NCBI GenBank assembly: GCA_016711345.1
Contig: JADJTD010000001.1
Coordinates: forward strand, 868,001-932,000
Source of the DNA: Chloracidobacterium sp.
GTDB lineage: Bacteria; Acidobacteriota; Blastocatellia; Pyrinomonadales; Pyrinomonadaceae
Direction: 5' to 3'
DNA length: 64,000 nt
Shown: positions 7,838 through 16,257 of the stretch, in pieces
Numbering within the stretch: position 1 is the stretch's first letter
Layout: every line of letters starts with the position of its first letter
The notes under the pieces: generated by a model
Seen by the model: the letters and a program-made list of their open reading frames with translations, nothing else
The model's database searches: none
What the model was told of the DNA's origin: nothing
Translations under genes and position numbers: made by a program

Positions 7838-7866
7838 AAGATATATGAGTCCCAGAATTTTGTCAA
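7838..7866 (-). promoter_or_regulatory. Sigma70-type promoter of the RiPP operon
   Basis: On the minus strand, a perfect TTGACA -35 box (7866-7861) is followed after exactly 17 bp by TATCTT (7843-7838). It points at precursor 1, 166 nt downstream. No other promoter of this quality is seen between the eight co-oriented genes, so it probably drives the whole operon. Confidence 0.65.
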
Positions 7867-8397
7867 GTTGGCATTTTCAAAAGCCCCAATCTAGTTCTTT
7901 TGTTTTTTTTAGATTGATCCTCCAATGTGAAGCTTTGCTTTAATACAACTTTCGCAGTATCCGGCATGCCATTCCCACATCCGCCGCTTACAACCAAAAG
8001 AAACAAAACGGGAATCAGATTTAAAGACTTCGTGGTTGCTCTCTCGTATTTTTCGCGCGACGCATCATGCAGCGGGGGTATATTGAGCTTAGCCCCAGCC
8101 GTAGAAAAGCAAATTAATACGAAAAACCCGACAATAGCTGCTTCTCTATATCTTTCCTATCATTACTCTTGACGGTTCCTGGGCTCAATCCCGACTTTGC
8201 CTGAATTTCTCGCAAATAATTTAACGAAGTTTGACTTGCTTACGTACGAGCAGGTCTACGTAGCTTCCGCAATGACGCCGCAATCGGTCGAGCGAATACG
8301 GGAAGTGTAAAAATTCAGGATCCTGCCGGGACTTTTGCATACCGCTCGAGCCGAGAGTAGGAATAGTGATCAAGGTGATAAACTTTGACCGTATTCC
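7867..8397. other. Intergenic stretch without a convincing gene
   Basis: About 530 bp between the RiPP promoter and the next gene. A minus-strand open frame around 8050-7875 encodes SLNLIPVLFLLVVSGGCGNG, which looks like a lipoprotein signal with a lipobox, and then stops 36 codons after the cysteine. I find no in-frame ATG upstream, so it may be the relic of a lipoprotein gene. A plus-strand frame over the same bases (7927-8172) looks like its shadow. Nothing else is recognisable. Confidence 0.4.
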
Positions 8398-8772
8398 TCA
8401 CCAATTCGCATTTTGATACATCGGATATGAAGGAGCTCGATCAAGCTGCCTGCATAGTTCGAGCGTACCGTTAGTTTCAATAAAAAGCGGGATGCTGTCA
8501 TCTTGACTGTGCCGAGCCGCAATCACGACGCCGGCCGAAGCCGGAGGACGTAGTCCGGGGAATTTTCGGTCGAACTTATTAGGGCCCCAGTTGATCTTCA
8601 CCCGTGTCTTGGTGCCCCCACGAAGCGTATCGCGCGAATTGTAGGGGGCGTATTTGACCACGATATATACAGTTCCACGCTTTGGTGGTACGTCGCAACG
8701 CTGGGCAGCGACGCTACTTGCCAAAATCCCCATGAGAAACACAACGGCTATACCGATCATTCTAATACTCAT
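8398..8772 (-). CDS. Small secreted protein, function unknown
   Basis: A 124-aa protein with a clear Sec signal peptide: MSIRMIG, a hydrophobic core IAVVFLMGILASSV and an AAAQ-like cleavage region at about residue 23 (SSVAAQ). The mature part is about 100 residues with two cysteines (RCDVPP near the start and LELCRQL near the end) that could form a disulfide, and it contains YIVVKYAPYNSRDTLRGG, suggesting beta structure. A ribosome site (AGGAGAACT) lies just before the ATG. I recognise no family. Its neighbours are degraded sequences, so no functional context is available. It seems intact and expressed from its own promoter. Confidence 0.65.
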   Translation of the reverse strand: MSIRMIGIAVVFLMGILASSVAAQRCDVPPKRGTVYIVVKYAPYNSRDTLRGGTKTRVKINWGPNKFDRKFPGLRPPASAGVVIAARHSQDDSIPLFIETNGTLELCRQLDRAPSYPMYQNANW

Positions 8773-8931
8773 TCTAGTTCTCCTATCCGAACATTTATTA
8801 AGGAAACCTGCCCTTTGTAAACGTTTTGACCGAACCCGTCGGCCGGGGCCAACAGTGACAAGGTATTGGGCAAAAAGTTCGTAAACAGGATTTCTTATGC
8901 CTTATCTATACTGCTTTGCGAAAAGAATTTA

Positions 8932-9745
8932 CTACGAGACTATGAAAGATGTCAACCAGTGAATCCAAAATGCTTTTTCCGTTGAAGATATTACTGAAGT
9001 GATTCCATCCTGGGCCGTACAGCCCGACACTGGCCGCATTTTCAAAAGTTCGATAAGAGCTTTGGTCTGAGTGGCAAAGATTACTGCAGGGTACGTCCCG
9101 ACCGCACGACAGGAGAAATCAGAATGGGTCGTCAGGACCCAACCGGACAATCCAACAAAATGTCCGTCCTTCCTTGAAAACCATCCTCCGTCGAGCTTTT
9201 GTCCCGGTTTTGGGCAATCGGTTTTTGTGCCCGTCGTTACGGTACAGCGGGCCGTTTGCCCGGTTCTCGCGATAAAACTCGCCGGCGAAGAACACTCGAC
9301 TGTCGCTGATCTGTCGCTCGACAAACGGCACTACGGAAGTGCGGCGAACATTAGCTAGACTATCGACCGCTCCGCGCTGTTCGGGTGCGGTCGGAACGAA
9401 GCCGTCGGTCCTGAGGTATTACGCCGCGGTCGAGCCGCCCGATCGGTGCTGCCTTCCGGATGCGAACATCGACCCGAACGGCGTCTGCTAGGAACCGTAC
9501 GCCAGCGGCCACTACGGTTGCCGGCTCGAAACCGTCAGCTGTCACAACGATCTGGGCGGTGCACGCATTAAGAATGAAATTACCGGAACGATCTGTCACG
9601 GCTGCACTGCCTGTGCAACGCACCACGACACCGGCTATGGCGTCACCGGAACATTCGTGGATGTCCCGGTCACTGTGTCTTGCCCCATCACTACGCCCGC
9701 AAAGACAACCATTACCACTGCGAATAATATGAACCGCACTTTCAC
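8932..9745 (-). pseudogene. Decayed secreted protein, TonB-receptor-like remnant
   Basis: Several minus-strand frames carry pieces of one protein. From a GTG at 9745 one frame encodes a good signal peptide (VRFILFAVVMVVFAGVVMGQ) and TVTGTSTNVPV before a stop. A second frame continues with AGVVVRCTGSAAVTDRSGNF and VTADGFEPATVV, like the carboxypeptidase-regulatory-like plug-preceding domain. Further frames give VFFAGEFYRENRANG and FKEGRTFCWIV. Together these resemble the N-terminal third of a TonB-dependent receptor broken by at least two frameshifts and internal stops. The reading across frames is by eye. No single open frame here (the longest are 130-131 codons) looks like a functional protein. 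Confidence 0.4.
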
Positions 9746-9760
9746 CGCAACGCATTCTTA

Positions 9761-9991
9761 CATTTGGCCAGTGACACTCGCACTCGCGCGGCTTGTAATC
9801 ACATCCGCATCGCTAGAAATCGTGTTCGTGCCGTTGAGAATCGCGAAAACCTTGTATATAATCGCGTCCGCGCGATTGGTAATCGCAATTGCGCCGTAAA
9901 GAATCACAAATGAGCCGCCCAGAACTGCGCTGCACAGGTTGAAAACCGCGTTGCACATGCGAAAAATCGCCTTGTACAGGCTCAAAATCGC
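9761..9991 (-). repeat. Degenerate 21-bp tandem repeat, 11 units
   Basis: Reading the minus strand from 9991 to 9761, eleven consecutive 21-nt units each begin with a variant of GCGATT (GCGATT, GCGGTT, GCAGTT, GTGATT, ACGATT), with no gaps between units. A TAA follows the last unit at once (9760-9758). In one frame the units encode heptads starting AI or AV: AILSLYK, AIFRMCN, AVFNLCS and so on. The array is open in that frame as the 3' part of a 214-codon frame (9758-10402), but the upstream part of that frame is antisense to a better gene remnant, so translation is doubtful. The units are too short and spacerless for CRISPR. Confidence 0.7.
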
Positions 9992-10032
9992 ATATATGCG
10001 GTGAGAGAACCAAATTGCACTAGAAATATCAG

Positions 10033-10432
10033 ATGAACGACGACTCAAGACGAAAATGGGAAGGCTTTCAGCGGATGCAACAGTTTGGCGTTGACGACCC
10101 GTCAGACTTCGGAGCAGGCGCTCCTGACAGCCGGTTACGAAGCCGCGTTTACGAGCCACTGTTTGCCGGCGGATTTCCGCGACACGCTCCGCGACGCATG
10201 CGACGATTTCGAAGCCTCGATGTCCAGCCTCGCCTCGGCCCTCACCGACCGCGCCGAACGCACCGCCGAAATAACCCATTGGATTCTCCAACGCCCGCCG
10301 AATCCTGGATGGCATCTGCCGCGTAAAATAGGAAAACAACCCCGGCAGACTAGCAGCCTGGCTCGAAGCCGCCCACATCGAAAAAGCACCGGCGAAATCC
10401 AAATCGCCAACGCCGTAACGGAGGAAGGATAA
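10033..10432 (+). pseudogene. Frame-broken small conserved hypothetical gene
   Basis: Three plus-strand frames join into one plausible protein. It opens with MNDDSRRKWEGFQRMQQFGV (10033), shifts to AFTSHCLPADFRDTLRDACDD and SSLASALTDRAERTAE, then shifts again to ARRILDGICRVK, an in-frame TAG, and ENNPGRLAAWLEAAHIEKAP. The last block resembles the C-terminus of a short helical protein of roughly 130 residues that I associate with Acidobacteriota genomes. Two frameshifts and one stop make this a pseudogene unless the assembly is faulty. The function of the intact family is unknown to me. It abuts the intact zinc-ribbon gene at 10439. Confidence 0.45.
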
Positions 10433-10438
10433 TTAGGT

Positions 10439-11083
10439 ATGGGATTACAATTTAGTCAGAAAGAAACAAGTAGTAGAGGACTATCCTGCGATTACTGCGA
10501 TGGTCGTATGTTGTTTCGCAGCGTCAAGAGAAAAAACCGGGCGCCCGAGGGCTCTACGGATCTTGGGATCGTTGAGCGGGACAATTTTTGGGAATGCGAA
10601 GAATGCAAGCAAACCTCGAAAGACTTTCTTGCCGAATGCAATTCATGCGGACGCACAGTCATAAATTTCAACGATTCAGATAATCGGATGGATGACTACA
10701 CAAACGATCGCTTGATTCACCCCAGCATTCCATCCAATCGAACCCCAATCTATGGATATCTCTACGATTCTCGAGGGAGCTTTCGAGGCTCCGAGGCTAA
10801 GTATCCAGCCAGGTGCCCAAAATGCATAAAATGCGAAAAGTGCAATGAAAAGATTTATGTCAAAGGCGCGGAGAGTCAGCGCTATGCGCAGATAATGGCG
10901 ATTGAAGGCACGGAGTTTTCGTGTTGGTATTATCATCCCGATTGTGTTAATCAGACGTCCCGTTATGAGGATTATCAAAAAGAGATTCAAAAGGTACAGA
11001 AAGGAAATAAGGGATGTGGAGTCAATGTGTTATTGATCTCCGCGATAGTTCTATTACTGGTTACGGCATTTATTTTTCTTTAA
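10439..11083 (+). CDS. Tail-anchored zinc-ribbon protein
   Basis: A 214-aa protein preceded by a GGAGGA ribosome site. It has several CxxC pairs: SCDYCDG near residue 18, CEECKQT and CNSCGRT near residues 58-73, and CPKCIKCEKCNEK near residue 128, plus a later HPDC, so at least two zinc-binding treble-clef or ribbon units. The last 25 residues (GVNVLLISAIVLLLVTAFIFL) form a single C-terminal membrane anchor, so the zinc domains face the cytoplasm. The central Ser/Gly-rich region is likely a linker. No enzymatic motif is visible. It could be a membrane-tethered adaptor. It is co-oriented with, and 38 nt from, a second small zinc-ribbon gene. Confidence 0.65.
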   Translation: MGLQFSQKETSSRGLSCDYCDGRMLFRSVKRKNRAPEGSTDLGIVERDNFWECEECKQTSKDFLAECNSCGRTVINFNDSDNRMDDYTNDRLIHPSIPSNRTPIYGYLYDSRGSFRGSEAKYPARCPKCIKCEKCNEKIYVKGAESQRYAQIMAIEGTEFSCWYYHPDCVNQTSRYEDYQKEIQKVQKGNKGCGVNVLLISAIVLLLVTAFIFL

Positions 11084-11121
11084 CCAGTGTGATTTGATAT
11101 TTCGAGGGACGATGCTACCTG

Positions 11122-11388
11122 ATGCCAGAGTCTGCCGAAAAATTAGCTTGCCCCAGATGCGGTAACGATCAGGTGGTACCATGGATGAGAGGTGGATCTC
11201 ACCAAAGGCTTCACAAGTGTCTAGGATGCAAAAAGATTTGCTGTGACGCCTGCAAAATTCCCGCTGGACTACATCATCAGCGGCGGCGTAACTGGCTAGG
11301 TCGGACTGACTGGCGAGCGCAGCACTCAGCGTGTCCGGAGTGCCTTTCTATTTACCTCGTTTGTGAGATCCTGAAGACTGCCGAATGA
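11122..11388 (+). CDS. Small zinc-ribbon protein
   Basis: An 88-aa protein with CPRCGNDQ near residue 10, then CLGCKKICCDACKIP near residue 35 and CPEC near residue 73, making up to two zinc sites. It contains a basic stretch (HHQRRRNWLGR) between the second and third clusters. There is no signal or membrane segment. It lies directly after the tail-anchored zinc-ribbon gene and may be co-transcribed with it. Function is unknown; nucleic-acid binding or a structural zinc module are equally possible. Confidence 0.5.
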   Translation: MPESAEKLACPRCGNDQVVPWMRGGSHQRLHKCLGCKKICCDACKIPAGLHHQRRRNWLGRTDWRAQHSACPECLSIYLVCEILKTAE

Positions 11389-11454
11389 GCCGACTATGAC
11401 TGTCGAAGGTGCTCGGTAACAAATTTTGGCGAGCCTTCGACATCTCCATCCTGA

Positions 11455-11880
11455 TTTTGGCGAAAATGAATCTACGATACGTGAAAAGACTTCGGCCCTC
11501 GCTCAGCATCTGCTATTACTGTTTGTTTTCTGTCTTCCCGGGTTCTGCCTCGGTCAAAGTCAAACGGGGACGCTTCTTGGCAATGTCTCGGACTAATGTT
11601 CCTACCCACATCAATGTCGGACTGGCCGTCGGCGGAGCTGCGGCCGACGTGAAGGTTGACTACTTGCCGGCGAGGACAAAACACAGACCGAAACGCAGAT
11701 ACGCGCCGCGCGGTTACAATACTCTCCCGCAACGCGTCGCACTCGCGGATTGCCGAGCGTCGTCGCGACGACCTCCGGCATTAGGACACAATAACGGGCT
11801 GATGCACGTGTTAGTTCAGGTGACGATAACCAATGTATGACATCTGCTTTCACACTTCGCAACTCGCTAAAATTGAATCT
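11455..11880 (+). pseudogene. Second secreted/TonB-receptor-like remnant
   Basis: In one plus-strand frame a signal-peptide-like stretch HLLLLFVFCLPGFCLGQSQ is followed by TGTLLGNVSD and a stop. Another frame then gives NVGLAVGGAAADVKV, and a third gives KTQTETQIRAARLQYSPATR, LPSVVATTSGIRTQ, a stop, and DDNQCMTSAFTLRNS. The order (signal, QTGTLLGNVSD-like regulatory domain, plug-like segment) resembles the start of a TonB-dependent receptor, similar to the relic at 8932-9745 but on the other strand. The longest single frame (11409-11840) makes no sense as a protein. The call is by eye and tentative. Confidence 0.3.
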
Positions 11881-11964
11881 TACGTGGTCAATTAAAGAAC
11901 TGGCCAGGCCGTCACTGAGATCGCGAAAAATTAGTTGAGCATGGCTATTTCCTTAGGCGAGAAG

Positions 11965-12504
11965 TTAAAACGATGCTACGCCTTTTTCCTGTGCGTTTGA
12001 TTGTTTATCGCGCAACCGTTTCACCGCACCCATAACCCCCGCAGGCACGTACAAAAATGCGGGCAACGGGGATGGGATCGCCGTAAGCAACCCCATAATC
12101 AGACCTTTAATCATCGCACTATCATGATCGTCACCATACCAACTTCGCTGAGCCTTATAGGTTATAAAGCCGAAAACGATTCCAGCGATTGCCGAGAGAA
12201 CGACAAGGAGCCCTAATGTGACTACCTCGCCCGCGAAGAGCATCGTGTCGATCACTATAGCAATCAGAGCGACGCGAAAATCCAGTCCTAAAGTCTGGGC
12301 CAGACTACCGGCCCTTGCGTTTGTTTCTGGGGCTTGAACTTTCGGATAGATAGCGGGCTGTTGCGAAACTTCCGCATTAGGTTGTACCGGCACTATAAAA
12401 TTTTTTGACCGATCATCACCGGCGAGTGTCTGGTCTTGCGTTTTGTGTCCGTCGTCGCAATAAGAACGCTCGACAAATTCTCTATTTCCATCATCTCTAT
12501 TCAT
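11965..12504 (-). CDS. Membrane protein with two to three transmembrane segments
   Basis: A 179-aa protein. The first 85 residues are polar and Asp/Gln-rich. They are followed by VALIAIVIDTMLFAGEVVTLGLLVVLSAIAG (two hydrophobic stretches in series) and a third near LIMGLLTAIPSPLPAFLYVPAGVMGAV, ending in a basic tail (KRLRDKQSNAQEKG). The ATG has a GAGA-type ribosome site. No family is recognised. The gene is co-oriented with the kinase/FHA operon upstream but 200 bp away, so it may be its last gene or separate. Confidence 0.6.
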   Translation of the reverse strand: MNRDDGNREFVERSYCDDGHKTQDQTLAGDDRSKNFIVPVQPNAEVSQQPAIYPKVQAPETNARAGSLAQTLGLDFRVALIAIVIDTMLFAGEVVTLGLLVVLSAIAGIVFGFITYKAQRSWYGDDHDSAMIKGLIMGLLTAIPSPLPAFLYVPAGVMGAVKRLRDKQSNAQEKGVASF

Positions 12505-12700
12505 ATACGTTCTCTTGCAGCGAAACCTTACGCTGAAGGTTCCATTTCCAATTCTTATTCACACAATCCGAGATCACATTTCTCGCGCCTGTGATATCTA
12601 TCTTGTTCAACACGCTTATAAAAAAAATCAATCAGCCACTCCTGAGCTGCACGCCGTTCGACGCATTTCACATCCATGTTATGGTTAGGCCAAAGTCCGA

Positions 12701-13033
12701 TCATTTTCCACGCCTAAAACCACCGAACATCACGAAAAAGCCGAATAACGCTATCACCAGAGCAAAAACCGGACCTATATTTGAATAGAATGCCCGCATA
12801 TCATAGTCGACATAATCCAAAACAAAAAAACCCAACGCGAAAACTGCAAGAATCGAGCGTGTCCACGGGCTGTCGATCACCGCGGCCACAACTACAAGGA
12901 TAAGGAAAACCATAAGTCTTTCGGGGCTCATTAAGCCCTTTGTCATAAGGCGCAAGCCAATTCCGACAGCACTTATCACGATTACAAATCGTGATAGTGA
13001 ACTCCCAAATGTCCCTCTTGAATTACGGCTCAT
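12701..13033 (-). CDS. Small membrane protein at the end of the kinase operon
   Basis: About 110 aa from ATG 13033, which has a TTGGAG ribosome site 6 nt upstream; the open frame extends to a TTG at 13048. It has three to four hydrophobic segments (RFVIVISAVGIGLRL, LMVFLILVVVAAVI, SILAVFALGFFVL, VFALVIALFGFFVMF) and a basic C-terminus (RRGK). It begins about 48 nt after the FHA gene stop on the same strand, so it probably belongs to that operon and may anchor or accompany the membrane kinase. No family is recognised. Confidence 0.6.
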   Translation of the reverse strand: MSRNSRGTFGSSLSRFVIVISAVGIGLRLMTKGLMSPERLMVFLILVVVAAVIDSPWTRSILAVFALGFFVLDYVDYDMRAFYSNIGPVFALVIALFGFFVMFGGFRRGK

Positions 13034-13080
13034 ATGTTTCTCCAACAAACAAAATGGAGCGTTCTTCGTCGCGATCGCGG

Positions 13081-13779
13081 TTAACCCCCTTGATCGCCTT
13101 TGCCCGCTGCATTAACTTTTTCTTTTTCTTTCAGGATCAGACTAAAACTTTTTCGAGTGTTACACTTAGGACACTCCGGCAGTTTTTCGGTAGTCTCGAA
13201 CCCGCAATCATTACATCTGTAAATGCCCACCGGTCCCGTTTCTTCGCGGCGGCATGCCTCCGTCGACTCAGCTTCAATTTCCTTCACACGTTGAATTATC
13301 TGGGCGACAAAAGGTTCTTCCCCAAGGTAAATAAGACTGTTATGTTCAATCAATTGCGGCGAGTTTCTACAGCTGATTTTCTTTACACCATAGAACGTCC
13401 CGTTCTTTGAATTTTCATCCCGAATAAAAAAGTCGCCGTCTCGATATTCGATCGAGCAGTGATTTCGGCTGATTACTTTTTCTCCGTTGTAGAGGATCGT
13501 AGATAACACGTCAGCGCCATATCCACTGCGCCCAAGAATTGTTTTTTCGGAGATCCCCAGTTGAATACGACGCTGATCAATCTGATAAACGAGTTCCAGG
13601 CCTGATACATATCTCACCACCTGGGAAGGCGTCTCTGCTTCATTTCCACGGTCGGGTGAAATTGACGAAACGACGAACGCCGGAAGGGTGTCAAAACAAA
13701 AACTACATTCGAAAGGACCCGGATTTCCCGCCTCGACGTTATTCTGTTTATTACATGTTGTGCAAACTATTTCTTGCAT
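13081..13779 (-). CDS. FHA-domain protein flanked by two zinc ribbons
   Basis: A 232-aa protein in three parts. An N-terminal zinc ribbon has CTTCNKQ (residues 6-9) and CSFCFD (about 25-28). The central FHA domain (about 65-165) has ILGRSGYGAD, ISRNHCSIEY and ENSKNGTFYG, the conserved Gly-Arg, Ser-x-x-His and Asn-Gly phosphothreonine-binding elements. A C-terminal rubredoxin-like ribbon has CNDCGFE and CPKCNT. FHA domains bind phosphothreonine, and a Ser/Thr kinase and a PP2C phosphatase are encoded in the same operon, so this protein is probably a substrate reader for that kinase. Its start lies 2 nt after the stop of the radical SAM gene. Confidence 0.85.
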   Translation of the reverse strand: MQEIVCTTCNKQNNVEAGNPGPFECSFCFDTLPAFVVSSISPDRGNEAETPSQVVRYVSGLELVYQIDQRRIQLGISEKTILGRSGYGADVLSTILYNGEKVISRNHCSIEYRDGDFFIRDENSKNGTFYGVKKISCRNSPQLIEHNSLIYLGEEPFVAQIIQRVKEIEAESTEACRREETGPVGIYRCNDCGFETTEKLPECPKCNTRKSFSLILKEKEKVNAAGKGDQGG

Positions 13780-13783
13780 AAGA

Positions 13784-14401
13784 TCATTTGAAGGTCTTTT
13801 CGATGCCCACGTCCCTTAGTTTTATGCAGATCTCCGCAAGATCCAGTTTCTTTGGAATTCCTGCCATGTAGATCCTATTACTTTTGTTGACATGAACCGA
13901 CCATTTGTTACTTGACAGTAATGCCTTCTGTTTTACCGGACGCCCGTCGATAAATTTGTACAGAGTCTGATTAGACGAACCTTTCTGATTTTTGTCCTCA
14001 TGCCTGGTCCGTATATAACGGCCGTCAACAAGGAAATCCAGGTAACGACAAAACAATTTATCGGGAAATAGCAACTCAATTTCATCAAGGTAATACCCTG
14101 AATAACAGTATGTGTCGTACTTCGTCCTCGACTTAACCAGGTGAAGAAATGTAATAAGGGACTCATATTGTTGAAACGGCTCGCCACCGGAAATAGTAAT
14201 ACCGTCGTAATCCGCCTCTAGGCTCGCCGCCCAGTTAAAAACGTCCAGGACCGGGATTGACTGCCCCGCATGTTTGTTCCACGTAGTCTTATTCACACAA
14301 CCACTGCAACCGAGATTACAACCCTGAACCCAGATCCCGATCCGTTTGCCAGGCCCGAGATTGTACACAGGATATTGTATTTTGTTCAGTTGCCAGTTCA
14401 T
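13784..14401 (-). CDS. NrdG-like small radical SAM enzyme
   Basis: A 205-aa enzyme with the cluster motif CNLGCSGC at about residues 29-36 in the context GIWVQGCNLGCSGCVNKTTW, close to anaerobic ribonucleotide reductase activating proteins. It also has ITISGGEPFQQ (GGEP) near residue 95 and a YSGY element. It contains only one Fe-S cluster motif. No class III reductase (NrdD) is present, and its start overlaps the AAA+ gene stop by 4 nt, so it is dedicated to this operon rather than to nucleotide metabolism. It may place a glycyl radical or modify a partner protein. Such orphan NrdG-like enzymes next to AAA+ ATPases are known but poorly understood. Confidence 0.82.
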   Translation of the reverse strand: MNWQLNKIQYPVYNLGPGKRIGIWVQGCNLGCSGCVNKTTWNKHAGQSIPVLDVFNWAASLEADYDGITISGGEPFQQYESLITFLHLVKSRTKYDTYCYSGYYLDEIELLFPDKLFCRYLDFLVDGRYIRTRHEDKNQKGSSNQTLYKFIDGRPVKQKALLSSNKWSVHVNKSNRIYMAGIPKKLDLAEICIKLRDVGIEKTFK

Positions 14402-16254
14402 TCGAAATCAACTTTACCGTTTTGGATAAATGACCTGATTGTGCAATTCTCTGTCTTCTTGGTGCGGAACATGAAGTTCGTTAGACCGTTCTTTATATGG
14501 GTTTCGATTCTATTTACAATACCCCTGCCACCGTTCTCAAGATTATCCAATGCACAAGATTCAAGAAAAGCGGCGACGAATTCGTCATTGTATTCGAATG
14601 AGATCTTTCTGATCTTCATCAGATTTGTCTTAATAATTTCGAGATTCTTTTGAACAATTCTGCCGGCAACTTCTGGTCGAATATAGTCGAATACAACAAA
14701 ATTATCTCCAAAGCGATTGAATATTTCGGGTCGACCCAATGTGCTTCCAAAGAAGTTCTTAATTTCGGCTTTTATCTTCTCTTCCATCACTTCATACTCT
14801 TCGCCAAAGCTGACATTTTGAATTCTGTGTCCGAATTCATCTTCCTTGAAAATGCCAAGATTGCTCGTAAAGATAATAAGGGATTGCGAAAAATAGACCG
14901 TTTCTCCTTTACCATCGGTCAGTCTTCCGTCATCAAGTATTTGAAGAAACTTATCAAATATCTTGGAATGCGCCTTTTCGATCTCATCAAACAGGATTAT
15001 GCTGAACGGTCTTTTTCTGACGGCGTCAGTAAGCTGTCCCCCTTCCTCGTATCCGACATATCCAGGTGGGCTTCCGATCAATTTGACGTCTGAATTGCCA
15101 TCGTTGTACTCACTCATATCAAACCGGATCATGGCTTCTTCGTCACTAAAGATCAGCTCGGCCAATGACTTTGCCAGTTCTGTCTTGCCCGTCCCTGTCG
15201 GACCCGCAAAAAAGAGCACGCCTTTGGGACGATTCGAAGGTCGGGTCTTGTCGACTGAATCCAACCCGAGATTTGATCTACGGATTATCTCGACGGCCTT
15301 ATCAATAGCGTTATCTTGCCCCAAAACCCGCTTTCGCAATTCTTTTTCGGCATTCTCGATCTTCTCGGCGTTTATCGTCTCCCACGGATTTTCTCTGATC
15401 CCATATTTGAAAAGCTCGACTATCTCCTTCATCTGGTTGATATGAAGATTTTCTTGTCTTGAAATCGTGATTAAGCTTTCGAGCTCACGGTTCGAGAAAT
15501 TCTCTGTAAGATCCGGAAAGACCCTGCTCACCTCACCAAAATTCGGTTCCTGTCCGTCGATGGAAAAAAGACGGCTCCGCTTTTCAAAAAACCTGTCTCT
15601 CTCGTCGCGGTTCGGTTTTTGCACTTCGATGCCCTTTGTTAGCGGGTTTTCCAGCAAGATCCAAGCGGGTATGTCGTTCAGCTTGTCGCAGATGAATACA
15701 AGAATATTCCTGAGGCCTTCCTTGTCTGGAAAGACCTTTGACTCCTGAGCGGCCTTAAGGATCTTCAGAAAAACCGATTTCGCCTCATCCTCAAGCGAAT
15801 TTGGATTCGACGTGAATCTCGATGCGTAGTTGATAATCCCGACCGATAACTTTGTCGTGTTACCATTCAACTCACGATAGAAACTAATAGCGTCATCCAA
15901 TTTTTTTGCCTGCGCGTTCTTAAGAAACAGCTCAATATCCTTATGTTTCAACTGGAGTGAAGCAATCACATTGCTCTCAGATATGTCCCCTTCCTTTGAC
16001 TGAATGCTTATCCCGTCGATCACGTCGAAATAGCTGACGACATCAAACCCCTCTGACAGAAAATACTGCCTCAGGAGCTCCACTATGTCATTGAATTTGG
16101 CGTACTTTAGCTCATTCTCCTCTTGCACTTCCCTGTAATTTACTGGGAAGTAATAACAATCATAGACATTGCCATACAGGAAGAACTCCGACTTGAGCGC
16201 TTGAAATCGCTTGAGCTCCTGAAGCCATTTTGGAAAAATATTTCCCGTGTTCAT
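14398..16254 (-). CDS. ClpB/ClpA-D2-like AAA+ ATPase
   Basis: A 618-aa protein. Residues 1-290 form a divergent N-terminal region without a recognisable ClpB N-domain or D1, with SF-AAA-like traces (LRNILVFICDKLND, ILLENPL) that suggest a degenerate first ATPase unit. Residues 310-600 are a class 2 Clp ATPase module: RVLGQDNAIDKAVEIIRRS, Walker A AGPTGTGKTELAKSL, the pore-loop region GSPPGYVGYEEGGQLT, Walker B ILFDEIEKAH and the sensor TSNLG. The C-terminus matches the ClpB D2 small domain. It probably remodels a protein complex. It starts 3 nt after the coiled-coil gene and overlaps the radical SAM gene, so its expression is tightly coupled. Confidence 0.88.
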   Translation of the reverse strand: MNTGNIFPKWLQELKRFQALKSEFFLYGNVYDCYYFPVNYREVQEENELKYAKFNDIVELLRQYFLSEGFDVVSYFDVIDGISIQSKEGDISESNVIASLQLKHKDIELFLKNAQAKKLDDAISFYRELNGNTTKLSVGIINYASRFTSNPNSLEDEAKSVFLKILKAAQESKVFPDKEGLRNILVFICDKLNDIPAWILLENPLTKGIEVQKPNRDERDRFFEKRSRLFSIDGQEPNFGEVSRVFPDLTENFSNRELESLITISRQENLHINQMKEIVELFKYGIRENPWETINAEKIENAEKELRKRVLGQDNAIDKAVEIIRRSNLGLDSVDKTRPSNRPKGVLFFAGPTGTGKTELAKSLAELIFSDEEAMIRFDMSEYNDGNSDVKLIGSPPGYVGYEEGGQLTDAVRKRPFSIILFDEIEKAHSKIFDKFLQILDDGRLTDGKGETVYFSQSLIIFTSNLGIFKEDEFGHRIQNVSFGEEYEVMEEKIKAEIKNFFGSTLGRPEIFNRFGDNFVVFDYIRPEVAGRIVQKNLEIIKTNLMKIRKISFEYNDEFVAAFLESCALDNLENGGRGIVNRIETHIKNGLTNFMFRTKKTENCTIRSFIQNGKVDFE

Positions 16255-16257
16255 AAA

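Noticed and set aside
9761..9991. CRISPR array
   Set aside because: The units are 21 bp, directly adjacent and divergent, with no unique spacers and no cas genes in the window.
9758..10402. A single 214-codon minus-strand gene
   Set aside because: Its upstream two thirds are antisense to a more convincing plus-strand gene remnant, its composition is not protein-like there, and only the repeat part has structure.
13784..14401. Anaerobic ribonucleotide reductase activase (nrdG)
   Set aside because: No nrdD is present and the gene is embedded in a kinase/AAA+ operon, so only the family resemblance was kept.
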